NCBI GenBank assembly: GCA_025594325.1
Contig: JANHCV010000004.1
Location: 248,001 to 312,000 of the forward strand
Source of the DNA: Blastocladiella emersonii ATCC 22665
Lineage: Eukaryota > Blastocladiomycota > Blastocladiomycetes > Blastocladiales > Blastocladiaceae
Direction of reading: 5' to 3'
DNA length: 64,000 nt
Under the pieces are notes generated by a model, which worked only from the letters and a program-made list of their open reading frames with translations, was not told where the DNA came from and did no database searches. The position numbers and the translations under genes are program-made. Positions within the stretch are counted from its first letter, which is position 1, and every line of letters starts with the position of its first letter. Below, piece by piece: positions 42,317-53,744 of this stretch.

Positions 42317-43588
42317 CCATGGCCGCCACTTCGCCTCGTCTCGCCTCATCTCACCAAACCAATGATTAGCGGGTCGGACCAGGTCCGGTCCCATTTTACC
42401 ACCAGTTCGCGCAAAAAAAAAAAGGAGACACTGAATAATTACCATCAGAGCGGTTGCTTGGTGCCAAGAACGTGTGTCAAGTGGTCATAGCTGCGCGAGT
42501 AGTAGCGGCAGCGTTGCTATGACAGTGGCAGTAGGGGTGTTTGGGTGTCCTTGTTAACTTAGATGAGGGATTATCTGCGGCCCAGAAAACGGCGCTCACA
42601 AGGGAAAAGGAGGGAGGGCATCAATTAGCGCGCCTGGATCGACCTTGCGCAGCACAACCGTGCTGCACATCCAAGCCACAAGGGTAAGCGAGAGGTGAGT
42701 TGCTGCTGCCTTTGCGCCAGTGACACTTGGGCGCGGCAAGCGAGTGGGGAATATCTGTCGCCAACCCAGTGCCCATTGCCATGTTGCCATGGACGTTGTA
42801 GCAGTTGTGCTTTTGGCATCCAACCGCGCCGCATTGACCACAGCAGCCGCAATATCGTATAGCGGCAGCAGCCTCTGAGAGTACGTACCGTTCGTGTGGT
42901 TCGAAGGGGTTGTCTTTGATCGCTTGTTTGGCGTGCGTTGTACCTTGACCAAGGAGCTGGCACCACTGGCTGGCACCACTGTGCCATTGCAAGGCTGTGA
43001 GCGTGCACTTGGACCTTGTGCGCCAGGCGATCTGGCACTGCAGCGGAAAACCTTGTAACGCGTCATCTGATGACTATGAATATGCATAAAAACTCTTTGG
43101 AGTGTTGGGAGCATATGCTTGTTAAAGTGAGATGAACGCAACTTGATCCCAACAATTTGATTGTGGAATGTAAGAGAGAAGGATGGCGGTGCAAGCCCAT
43201 GTAGAGCCCACGCTCGCACGTAGCCTGCTGTCTTCTATATACCTGCACGAGGTGGCGTTTGACGTCATGGGGTCGCACTTCAAGTCATGGTTGCTTTGCT
43301 GAAGTGGACAAGTGGCGAGCAGATCCATGCCAGCCCGTCTGTATCTCTTCTCGTTGCACCGACGTATCAAGGACAATTTTCGCTTGGTTGGACCAAAGAG
43401 GAAGAAGAGACAGGGTCGCGCCTAGCGCGGGGAGCTGTGGTTAAAGGCGGCATCGCGATCGTAGCGCCAGAGCCACGCGGCGGCCGGAGTGTCGAAAGAC
43501 GGACCAAACAGGTCGGTGGCTGCGCCATTTCATGATCCTGGACTTGTGGGGTCATGTATATAGTCAAAATTGTCAGGTAAAAATTATC

Positions 43589-43660
43589 GGATCGTTGGTG
43601 TAGTGGTCAGCATTCAGCCCTTCCAAGGCTGCGGGTCGGGTTCGAACCCCGGACGATTCA
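43589..43660 (+). tRNA. tRNA-Gly(UCC)
   Basis: A 72-nt cloverleaf with no intron. The acceptor stem GGATCGT pairs with ACGATTC (one G-T pair), anticodon stem CAGCC/GGCTG encloses the loop CTTCCAA with anticodon TCC, and the T arm is TCGGG-TTCGAAC-CCCGG. The B-box GGTTCGAAC is intact. A TTTT run at 43661-43664 can end Pol III transcription. Confidence 0.95.
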
Positions 43661-46600
43661 TTTTGGCTCCCCGGAGCATGTTTCCTATTCGTTTTTGCAC
43701 GGACGGTCCCCCTCGGGGCATCCGGCGACCCTAGACGCGCACTCTGCCGGATCTAGACCCTCACCGAGCCCCACACAGCGACTGGCATCACCAAAGACAA
43801 CAGCGACTCCCCCATGGATGCGATCCTCTCAACTTGCCCCGCTTGTGATGACTGCAAAGCGCACCATGGCCGTGAACGTCCCCGCTGCCTACTGCCCAAG
43901 CGTTTTCTCCTCTGAGCCAGCTGCGGCAGTATGAGACTTTGTTTGGCGTGCAAGGGCATGTCTCACCCTGTCTTTGGTTGCTGTTGCCACAGCTATCCAG
44001 CCTCCTTGCTGTCACCACCATGTGGAGCAGAAAGATGTCACCTGCAAGTCAAGTTGTTGGCGAATCACACGCTGGACCGCTGGGAGGACCTGTGATCCAT
44101 GATTGTTCGTTTGCAAGCAAGAACATGTTCATCAGGTTGCGGTGGACCAAGGATACCCCTGAGCTTGGGGCAATAGACTTGCGTGACGCGAGCGGCGTGT
44201 CAGCACTGCTCCCTTGCGCCATAAACCTGCTTCAAGGGGGTGGTGGTGGGGCAGATACGTGGATTCCACGCGCGAGTTGAAGTGCACGTGATCGCGTTGC
44301 GCCACAGCCACTGGACGCGTGCGACCCCGCCCGCGTCACGCGAATCACGCGCACCGCGCCGATCTCCTTTGTTATCGCCGCGGACCGCCTCGCCTCACCA
44401 AGCAACGCGTTGGCCCACTCATATTGGGCAACGCGTCCCTGCATCCCCTCTCTCTTGTTTCTTTGACCAGTTGCTAGTATTAGCCACCATATACAGCCTG
44501 TTGTCCTCTCGTGAACCTCTTCACCGCCTCAATCTTCTTCTCCGCCAAGATTGCGCGTCCATTGTGCCAAGCTTCCTCCCAGTTGAGTCCGCTTGAACTG
44601 CGTGTGGGCCTGTTCAAGTGCCTAAACAAATAGAAAATGAATAATAGTGCCATTACGCGTCTCCTCTGTGGCCAGTTTGGCCGCCCACGCTTGTCCCATA
44701 GTCAACACGCTGTGCGGTACAAACGGGACAGAGTGAAAAGCAGCCTTTTGGTTTAGATGATTGCTGATGCTGCGCAACGGCTCACTACTAGACCGTGCTC
44801 AAGCTCACAGTCTCGCACCATGGTGAGATAGTAGAAAACCGTACACGGCGACAGTGAGATGGATGGTACTGTTTGACTAGTTCCATTGCAGGCTATTTCC
44901 TGGAGTAGGCGGTGCGCTCTACGCTTTTGATGCAGGACTTGTGAACAGCGGGGCTCTTCTGCGTAAGTTGGCTGCGAACCTATTAGAAATCAGGGCTGTA
45001 TGACTGCTCACTGCTGCAAGTCCACAAGAACCTTCATGGACTCTCTGTACATGGTGCGCAAGGATTTCCGCAGGTTCCTGCGCTCACGCATTCATTTTAT
45101 TTGTCTACCCTGCAGCTGAGCGAGGTTGAGCAGCGAAACACGGCGCAAGAAAATCGCGCATGCGTCCCAACGCGGCAAAGCGAGACGCTCATCTGCACGT
45201 GGTGGCACCAAGCAATTTTGCCTGGAACGGCCAGCGCGGTGCTTTCGCTTGAAGGGCATGTGAAAGCGGCCGTCCCCTGTTGCGCGCTATAAAGGCTGGG
45301 TGCGCCCCGCGCCTCCCCAAGAGCAGTTATGGTTGACTCGTACAGCGTTGGGCACAGGGGAGGTTGGTTACGGTGCGCAAACAAGTGGGAGAGGAGAAGG
45401 TGCTGAAGAGGGAGATGCCAAGATAGATCAGGAGGAAGGGAACTAAGAACTAGGTGTCTATTGAGGCAAAGTAGCAACTAGCAAAATATACAAGAGGAAC
45501 AGGAGCGGAGACACCCACCCAAGGTGAGCAGTGGAGTTGACGGATTGGCGTGCAGCAGTCAGCCTGCAGCGTGATGGGGATGATGCAATCGATTGCATGC
45601 GCGCACGTGAGTGGCGCGACGCGCCAGCGGCTGGTCACACGGTTGCGTGTGCACTTGAACTAGAGCTGGTCGCTTCTGCCAGGTGCGATTCGACTTGCAC
45701 ACCCACATCTCACTCTGGTAAGTAATGTATTGATGACACACCATGCAACGTCCCGCTGTACCATGGCAGAGCAGCGTCCAGTTGCATGCACGCGACCAAT
45801 CCACACTTGCAGTTCCTACGCGTGTGCTGGCTTGCCCAAGCTAAAGCTTCATGCTGCCTCCAGCTGCCACAGGCTGGACATGCGCAGCAAGCAGCTGGCT
45901 TGTACAAGATATGCGTGCTGATGGCCTTGCTGGGTCTTTCTCCCCCATCCACGTTGTGTGATAGCAGGATAGAGAACACTGCCAATATGTTGCACTTGGA
46001 CAACTTGTCTGCACCAATCAAGGCGCTGCAAGAGCAGATTGACCACCTCTGCTTGATCTTTGAGGGTACGCACACGCATTGACAAAAACTAGCTCTGCGC
46101 CTTGCGAATTGAGACTCACGCGCGCAACAGGCACAACTTGCATTCCTGCTTCCAGACCTCGAGGGTGGCGACTTGCCTGCCACTGTCAAGGCGGCAGCTG
46201 CCATGTCCAAGGCCCTCATTCCGCTTGCCATCAAGAACAAGGAGCTGTGCACGCGCGTTGGCAAGAACGAGTGCCGCTTCACAGTCCTGCTGCGCTCCAT
46301 AAACAAGATTGAGCAGCGCCAGAGTATCTTGCCAACCTGTGCCACCACCCGCTTGCCGCCACCCCCTGCCACCACCTGCCAAGGGGAAGCGCGCTGCCAC
46401 CACCAGTACTGCTGGCGTGTGCTGCTCAATGCCATTGCCAGCATTGGCCTCCAAGTCTGTGCTGTTCCCAGCCACCCCCGTTGCGTGCAAGTGCTGCTCA
46501 GGGGCCATGGCAGGTTGCGCACGCTGTGCATGTGCATCAGTATGCACACGGGGCCATGGCCCTGCTGCTGGATGCAAACGCGCTACCGCTGGGTCGTTGT

Positions 46601-46879
46601 GCTACTGCTAAACGAACGGTTGAGCAGATTGATTGTCAAGCGGGAAGAGGTTGATGATTGTGTTCCAAGATACGGCCAATGTAATTAATCCTCATGCGTG
46701 TGTTGTGTGTGCAAATATCTTTTTGAATGCCGCCTTGAGGTGTCCGTTGCATGGATCAAACGTCGAATAGATGAGTCTCCTTGGTCTCTATTCTGCCAAG
46801 CGTGTTCTGGGAGCTGTCCACTATGAAGTTCTTCAAACTAGTTTCAGAATTAAAACCTGTAGTATAGGCTAGCAAGCAA
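43661..46879. other. Gene-poor region with exon-like fragments
   Basis: About 3.2 kb between tRNA-Gly and tRNA-His. The only protein-like stretch is near 45920-46320, where a peptide segment (LDNLSAPIKALQEQIDHL) is followed by a GGTACGC donor-like word, and after an acceptor-like CAACAG at 46121-46130 a second segment (LPDLEGGDLPATVKAAAAMSK, KALIPLAIKNKELC) opens. The phases do not join cleanly, so it may be a decayed gene fragment. The rest has no recognisable content. Confidence 0.35.
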
Positions 46880-46951
46880 GTCATCTTAGTATAGTGGTTA
46901 GTACTCCACGTTGTGGCCGTGGCGACCCCAGTTCGATTCTGGGAGATGACA
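46880..46951 (+). tRNA. tRNA-His(GUG)
   Basis: A 72-nt cloverleaf: acceptor GTCATCT/AGATGAC, anticodon stem CCACG/CGTGG with loop TTGTGGC (anticodon GTG), and T arm CCCAG-TTCGATT-CTGGG. A-box TAGTATAGTGGTTAGTAC is intact and there is no intron. The extra 5' G of mature tRNA-His would be added after transcription. Confidence 0.96.
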
Positions 46952-46953
46952 CC

Positions 46954-46961
46954 TTTTTTTT
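46954..46961 (+). terminator. Pol III T-tract of tRNA-His
   Basis: Eight consecutive T residues two bases after the tRNA 3' end. Confidence 0.85.
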
Positions 46962-46987
46962 CTTCCGTCACACTTACCATGCGTTGG

Positions 46988-46999
46988 AAAAAAAAAAAA
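46988..46999 (-). terminator. Pol III T-tract of tRNA-Met
   Basis: Twelve A residues on the plus strand form a T-tract just past the 3' end of the minus-strand tRNA-Met. Confidence 0.85.
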
Positions 47000-47000
47000 T

Positions 47001-47072
47001 TAGCGTCTGTAGGTTTCGATCCTACGACCTCAGGGTTATGAGCCCTGCGCGCTTCCTCTGCGCCAAGACGCT
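47001..47072 (-). tRNA. tRNA-Met(CAU), elongator type
   Basis: A 72-nt cloverleaf on the minus strand: acceptor AGCGTCT/AGACGCT, anticodon stem CAGGG/CCCTG with loop CTCATAA (anticodon CAT), and T arm GTAGG-ATCGAAA-CCTAC. The acceptor does not start with the A-U pair plus AUCGA-type features of initiator tRNA, so it is called elongator. It converges with tRNA-His, about 50 bp apart. Confidence 0.93.
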
Positions 47073-50000
47073 GATGTCCATCCGGTCCCACAAAAGAGTT
47101 GATAGCGTAAAACCTCAAATGATTTCTTGGGACAGCGCAAGCAAGTAGGAAGAGGTGGAGCGCTGCGTCCAGGCATCAGGAATCCGGGAGGATTCAGCTA
47201 ATGGGTGGAGGCTAGGTGGACCCAGGCTGATTCAAGGGCTGAGTTAGCTATCCCTTGGGTCTAGCTGACCTCACCTTGAGTCAGGCTTTCCTTGGCTAAC
47301 CTCTAGCGCGACAGTCGCGGAATATACTGGCAAGGCAATGCTGTAACAGAGCGTGGTGATGAAGATGACACCGCAATGACGCGCCCGCTCGTGCTTGCCT
47401 CACCCGCTCTGTGCCAACAAGGAATTATGTCATATCAAGTGCCCCTTTCTTGGATCTTGCAACGACGACCAGCCTCTCAGCACCGGCTTGAGGACAACAT
47501 GGCGGGCGACGTTGCGGACAATGACGTGTTGCAGGGGCCAGCAAGTGGCGACATCTTCAACCACTGCAACAAGTTGGCCCAGCATGAGAGTAATGCTGAG
47601 GCCGACCACTCACTCTACCCAGGCGGCGAGGAGTGAGTAAGCTCGCGCGCCTGCTGTTGAGACCGCGAGGCTGACTTTGCTGTAATTCTGCTCTCCTTGT
47701 TCCCCATGCTTTGCTGCCAATGGTGCTGCCCACTCACTGAGCTGCGCAAGGTTAGCGTCAGGGAGTTGCAGCTCGGCTGACTGCGAGACGGGCCGCGAGA
47801 CGCGTTGCAAAAACACGTGGGGGTCATCCGCACATGAAGTAGCTGGGCTGGTGACTTGGCAGCCTTTGGCACGCGCGTTTGGGAGCTGAGGGATTTGTCT
47901 TCGCGCGGCGGTCGCTTCCCGCTCCCGCTCTCTCAATGCGTCCACCCCGCAATGAAGTACTTGATACCCTTGCAGCACAGCACTCTCGCCGGCCACCGTC
48001 ACCGCTGCCCCCTTGCTACGCCATCCTTGCCGTCGCCAAGCTTGGCTCCAGACACGCCCAACGTTGCGGCGCAAGCCTGGCACGCTGCCGCTGGCAACGC
48101 TTGCCACCGTACTGCAATGCGTGAGCCGTCCCGCCGTCATGGCGCCATGGGTGCTATCTTGCCACCATTGTGTTGTTGCCGTGGGTGCGCGTGTCTCACG
48201 CGCGCGCGGCGCGCTGTCGTGCGCTGGCTCCACCTGCATGCTATCCTGCAGCAACAGGGCACAGTGCAGCGCGAGGCAACGCACCCGCTGCGGCGTCAAC
48301 CGCGCGCGCGTGAACCAGTGGAACTAATGACTAATGACTGGGCGGCGCTTGTGTAGCCAGCCGCGTGCGCGCGTCCAAGTCAGTGGTCTTGAGCCTTTTG
48401 ACTCACAGATACCCTGGCCATTGAGCTTGCTGCACGCATCACGGTACGCATTCCGCTGCGCGTCAGCACCGCGTGCCTTGGCCTCACCGCGCACAACTGT
48501 AGAGAGCGGTGGTGGACTAGCTCAGGCGGTCCGCTTGTGGCCACCACGCGGCTCACGCCCACGTCTCAGGTACGTTTGCTCAACTTGGTTCCACAGCTGA
48601 CGCGGCTCTGACTTGCCTCCTCTCATTCGCCATCTTGATAGACTGCGGTCCTTACGTGCCATGCGTCCCACCGCCTCTTGACGGACCACCAGGAACGCCT
48701 TTGCTACAGCTGCGCACACGGCAGCAACACAGTACGCCCTCAACTTGCGCGCCTTGACGCGCAATGCAACTCACTTGACCGCGTATGTGTCCAGACGCTG
48801 CTCCTCGCGTAATACCAATTTCGTACCCAAGGTACGCGTCTCCTGCCAATTGTTGACTGCGGCCATGTACTGACACTACTCGCCCAACTAGAGGCACAGG
48901 CAGGAGAACCAGACGGTCAAGCGCGCAAGGCCCTGATCCCCAAGCTGACCGCAAATGCGGACAAGGCCAAGCAGATCCGTGGCCTCATGGACCCGCTCGG
49001 CAAGCAATGAGGCGCGGCGGCACCTGCGTGCTGGCTGACGCGAGCGTCTGATTGCAGTGGCCATGTCTAATACATGGGCCGCTCGAGCTACATTCTCCTA
49101 TCTTTGTCTCGCGTTTACTTCATCGACTGCTTGAATGAGCTTGTTTGAGCGACGATCAAGCTAAATGCAAGCAGTTTTAGCTCGGTCGGGGCAAGCGCTA
49201 GCTGACTTGGGCTGCGCCGAGCTGCGGTTAGCTGGCGATCAGCCCAGCGATCAGGCCTGCCGCTGGCGGAGAAGCCAGCCTTCCGCTCAGCTAGCTCTTG
49301 TTAGCAAAACATTAGCGAGTCGCTAGCTCGCCATCAGCTATCAGCTGTCCAACGTTCGCTGATTGCCAGCTCAGAAACCTTGGCTAGCGCTGGATATCCC
49401 TGTCTAGCTGTCAGCTATCGCTGGCTAATGACGAGTGAGCTAGACCCAGCTTGAGTCAGACAGCAAAAGTCCCTGACGTTGGCTAAACGGGACCTCAGCT
49501 GACGTGTCATCCAGCGCAAGCCAAAACTAGCAGGCCCCAAGCTAGCTCCTCCCGGTTTCCTGATGCTGGCTGAAAGAACAACCGCAAACACACGCGTTTG
49601 AGTGAGAGTTGATGGGATGTGGTTGGCCTTGGTTGATGGGAGGAGTATTGCAAAGTTGAGCACGCATCAACCGCTGTTGCTCTAACCCGCTGCTCTTGAC
49701 AACACACTGTCGCCATAGTAGTGGTCCTGTTACAAAGGGCTTGCAGACAAGACCAACGCATCCGAAATAAATGATCCCGTCAGGTTGGAGCCTGAGGCGA
49801 CGCGCGTGTTTTGCAACGGCCATTGTGTTTCACGCGTCGCGCATCAAGTTCTGCGCCATGATGGGAACGTTTTTTTTAGTCAAATTGTCGAGCTGCTAGA
49901 TTCGAGCTGCTAGATGCTGGCCCAGTATGACCTTGGCTTGATGCAAGCGGATCTATTTGGCCACGCCACGCGAGCGGTTGCAGTTGCAGTTGCGCGGACC

Positions 50001-50585
50001 CTTGAAAATGTTCTTGAAATCCGCGCCGCCCGACTACAGTATCTGCTGGACGAGGAAGACAACCAAACCAAAAGCGAACCACCAATTGCAACCAATGCTG
50101 GCGTTGGTTTGGGTTTCGCTGATTGTGGGCTGTTGAGACAGGGATCACAGCTCAACGATGACTCTTCAAAGTCCCCTCCTTGCTAGCGGGGGGCCCGCTG
50201 GGCTATGTACAGCGGGGCGCGCTGGCAGACGCGTTGGTGCGCGCCGCGGGCGGTGAGAGACGCGACACGCGTCCTGGCTCGGGGCCTCATGCGGCCGTGC
50301 AAGGGACGTGTGGTAACGCGGCTGTCTCACGCGGGCTGCGACACAGGCCAGCTGAGGTCAGGACTGGACCCCAAATCCTAACACTGGCCATTGTTGCGCC
50401 CCAACGTTTGCTTCGTCCTCTGCTGCTCGCCTTCAACCTGCATCAGATCATATTTTATTTTTTAATGAGTTGCAGCAACACTTTAGCTTGCATATGACCA
50501 GTCACAAGGATTGATTGGAACGGAGGAGCTTCAACAATAGCTGAGCTTCAACATTGAACAGGACTTGGGGCCCAAATGGAGCTGA

Positions 50586-50700
50586 TTCTCAGCAGTAGGC
50601 TGAGTTTCTCCCGAGCTGAATTCGGCTTGAAGCTGGGCTATCAATGAGCTCAACTTCCCGTGACCTCTAGCTCCTTCAGCTCCGACTCTGAGCTCTGACC
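50586..50700. repeat. Diverged inverted copy of the outer part of the palindrome arm
   Basis: The words CTCAGCAGTA, AGGCTGAGTT, TTCGGCT, CTATCAATGAGCTCAA and TTCCCGTGAC occur here in the same order as in the reverse complement of about 52405-52522 (and in the right arm near 63705-63820). It is shorter and clearly diverged. Confidence 0.7.
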
Positions 50701-51990
50701 TCAGACCTCGAGTTCTCTGACTTCAGCAATTGGTCCAACGTTATGACTTCCCGCAATGGTTTCGACTCGGTCTAGTAAAAATTCCGATACTATTACCGCC
50801 TCGCTACGACCACCCACAGCAGCTGTGCACTGGTACTCCAACTTGCGGTCTCAATGGCCTCATACATTCGACCTGTCCAACTCTCCAACCCTCTAAGCTA
50901 CAACTCGGCCAATTGAAGCTGCAGCTTGGACGTGTTAGCACATTCGAGCACCCACACAGCTCGACGAAGCTCCGGACTGTGCGGTGGTGGCACAGGGGGT
51001 GGCTTGGTCGGGTGGCGCAGCAGTGGGAGACGCGTCACTGACCACAGCTCCAACCTCCGACCTCCTTCGCCCGTTCTACGTCTGGGACTGCAGGTTAGAC
51101 TCTCCAACTCCATGCATTGACTTCGAATAGGTCTGAAAATGAAATCGACATTTTGGAGGGCTAGCTGTGCGAGTCGTGGGACACAGTAGCCGTCGCGAGA
51201 CGGACGCGTGGTCTCCAAACTGACAAGACCTCGTCCTCAAATGTGTTGAGCTCATCCGCGCGCCCACAGCGACTGGACTGGTCGACAATACCTCTACGAT
51301 AGCAGAAACCGATAAATCGGTCAATTTTCAAGGAATAATCAACTCTTGGTTACGTTCAGACTGACGCCAGCGCTGGTCGCGATTGATGAGTCGCACTGGA
51401 TTCAAATTTGTCATTCGCACGACGTCCTCAAACATCTCCACAACTGCAACGTCTTGGAACGCGGTGTCGAGTACATCCACTCCAGACGAGCGAGCGCCCT
51501 TCCCCTTCAGGATTTGGAGAAGCTCAACAACTCAAGTGCTGAGGTCCCGATTACGGCACAGAACTTGGTGCACAACGCATGTAAGGCGATGGCCGCCAAT
51601 AAACACGGGTGTTGCCTTGGTCTCTCTCTGTTCTAGTACAAGTGCAAGTTCTTCCGGACCTCCTTGAAAGAGTATGGGCCTCCAATTCGACACGAGCTCG
51701 CGTAAACGTTGACAAAGATGGTGGTTCAAGGCATTACTTCTGAGAAGATCACCGCCGGCCTTGCCTATCTGACGTTCTAGCCGGACCACTGACTCGCCCA
51801 GCCTACTCACCTACTGCTGGGACAAAGTATGCAACGTACACACCCCTAGTATCTGACAAAAATATAGAGACGGAGTGGTTGAAGTGGCTGGCGCAAGCAA
51901 TAAAGCTGGAGTCGGAGTTGTTGTGGCACAACAGGTTGCGCGAGCGGGTGGCACAGCAGCAGGCAAAAGCAGTGAGTAACCAGCCAGCAT

Positions 51991-52171
51991 TGTTACGCGT
52001 CGTTGATGTGCTGACGATCGTGGTGATCGTCCACCTGATCTTGCGTGTTTACGCCCGCAACCGTCTCGCTGGCCCACTGCGCTCCCGCGTCGCCGCTCCC
52101 CGCTTTGTCATCCTCTCTCCCCTCACCCAGCCCTGCTTCGGGGCCGAAGGCAGGAATACACAACCCTGACT
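51991..52171. repeat. Dispersed repeat copy 2 (inverted relative to 42139-42316)
   Basis: Partner of the repeat at 42139-42316. It ends about 55 bp before the point where the left palindrome arm is first visible, so it may belong to the same element; the right-hand counterpart would lie beyond the window edge. Confidence 0.7.
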
Positions 52172-52581
52172 ACTTGTTCCTCGCCTCGCTGCCGCTCAGC
52201 ACCTAGACCTGGTCGATCCCCCTTGGGACTTGACAAGCATCTCCTGCTACAGCTGGTTACTCACCTCACAATTGGCAGTTCAGACGGGAGACTTACACTA
52301 CAATATGAGAACTCATTTTAGGTTGAGCTGAGGCCAATGCGGGGATTCAGAGAGTCGGAGTTGGAGTCAGAGAAACGAAGATTGGAGGTTGGAGGTTGGA
52401 TGTTGGAGCTTAAGTCAAAGCCAGAGAAGTTGGATCTGGAGCGTCATGGGAATTTGAGCTCATTGATAGCCGAATTTAGATTAAGCTCGACATTAACTCA
52501 GCCTACCTATACTGCTGAGAACCATCAATTCGATTTCGACGCGTTGAACCGGAACAAACAAAATGCTCCAGGGCAAAAAAG

Positions 52582-52654
52582 CGAGCATACCAGGGTTCGA
52601 ACCTGGGTCCTTCAGTGCCGGAAACTGACGCGGTATCCACTCCGCTATATGCCC
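52582..52654 (-). tRNA. tRNA-Arg(CCG), left-arm copy
   Basis: A 73-nt cloverleaf on the minus strand: acceptor GGGCATA/TATGCTC, D stem GCGG/CCGC, anticodon stem TCAGT/ACTGA with loop TTCCGGC (anticodon CCG), and T arm CCAGG-TTCGAAC-CCTGG. A six-base T-tract follows. It is identical to the copy at 63572-63644. Confidence 0.94.
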
Positions 52655-53310
52655 TTTTAGTGCTGCTGCACATCCCTTCGGGCTCCAAACGTAATATAAA
52701 GGACTACGGCTAGAGTCCAGCATAGCGGTTGCTGCCAACGCAGGGCAATACAGCTCGTCTCTTCACCGCAATCCTAAAGTTACTACCGGCAGCTCTCTGT
52801 TGTGTAGTGTATCCGCTTACAGTCAAAAAGTTGCCACCTGGGCATACCACAGCGCAAAGCTTGTTGGACGACGCGTAGAGCACAACGACCGCTGCGAAAC
52901 ACATTCGCCGGCTTGGGCTCTGCATTCACGACATAGTTTGATTTCTTTCTGGTTGCGCCACATTGGCGCAGTGGTGTGACGCGCTTACCCCCTTACTTGT
53001 GCGCTTGGCATGATCCCTGCGCGCGTTCCTGTAGGATGCCGAACCGTGGCAGTTCCTGGGTCGCAAATTGCTGTCTAGACTCGACTGCGCCCACCCAACT
53101 CGGCAGTGGCGTTTGTGGCCTGCATCACACGTTCAATCATGACTTGGATCAATCATCTCGTCTTTGAGCAGCGCGTTCAGGTGCTTGTGTTTAATTTCAG
53201 TGCCAGTATCTGTAAGAGCTGACAGCGCGCAGGGCCGAAAGAATGGCGCAATAAGCTTGGGCGACCAGAAGCGTTAGGAACTGCTCCCCTCTGTGCTGGG
53301 CTTTCAATCC

Positions 53311-53416
53311 CACACCTCCCCCCACACCTCCCCCCACACCTCCCCCCACACCTCCCCCCACACCTCCCCCCACACCTCCCCCCACACCTCCCCCCACACC
53401 TCCCCCCACACCTCCC
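53311..53416. repeat. 12-bp G/C-skewed minisatellite, left arm
   Basis: About nine units of CCCACACCTCCC (GGGAGGTGTGGG on the other strand). Long G runs on the minus strand could form quadruplexes. Imperfect CCCAAC/CTCAAC words continue to about 53500. Confidence 0.95.
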
Positions 53417-53744
53417 CACCCCCTCCCCACCCCACCCAACCCCACCCAACCCAACTCAACTAAACCCAACTCAACTCACTCCACCTCAACTCAACCCACC
53501 TCGAATCACGCGTTGATGAATGATGAATGATAAATGTGCGGCGGCGTTTATTGGTAATGGTGCCGCGTGAGCGCGAATGAGTTTCGCGTCTGTTGCTATA
53601 AAACGCGCAAGAGGAGATCACAGCGAGCAAAAAGAGTAAGAAGTCTGTACCAGACGCGTCACTGTTGATGGCCGTCATGATCGCGGCTGACACGTCCTTG
53701 CGTCGTTGATCTTCAGCGTGCGCTTCGTCATTTGGACAGCAGAA

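Larger units (their letters stand above)
39112..43588. other. Gene-poor region after PCCB, repeats only
   Basis: About 4.5 kb with clearly lower GC than the left part and no frame longer than about 220 codons with domain character. It contains a GAT microsatellite near 41.28 kb, GGAGCAAA copies near 41.60 kb, a 16-bp minisatellite at 41.63 kb, two similar words GTCAAYGTTGCGCTCAA near 41366 and 41803, the first copy of a dispersed repeat at 42.14-42.32 kb and poly-A/T runs near 41970 and 42415. I see nothing that supports a protein gene. Confidence 0.5.
47073..52225. other. Gene-poor region, AGCT-rich degenerate repeats
   Basis: About 5.1 kb without a convincing gene. Segments at 47200-47310, 49140-49510 and 50510-50730 are dense in AGCT, GCTAGC and GCTGA words. 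Exon-like pieces flanked by GT/AG words lie near 48.4-49.0 kb, ending in a short frame (KALIPKLTANADKAKQI ... stop at 49009) that faintly resembles the piece near 46.2 kb. Copies of dispersed repeats lie at 50.59-50.70 and 51.99-52.17 kb. Confidence 0.4.

Noticed and set aside
42596-43219. 207-codon minus-strand frame
   Set aside because: Overlapping frames on the same stretch are equally long, composition is not coding-like, and no domain is visible.
47376-47636. 86-codon open frame in the gene-poor region
   Set aside because: There is no similarity, no host-like codon preference and no neighbouring signals. It is within chance length for this DNA.
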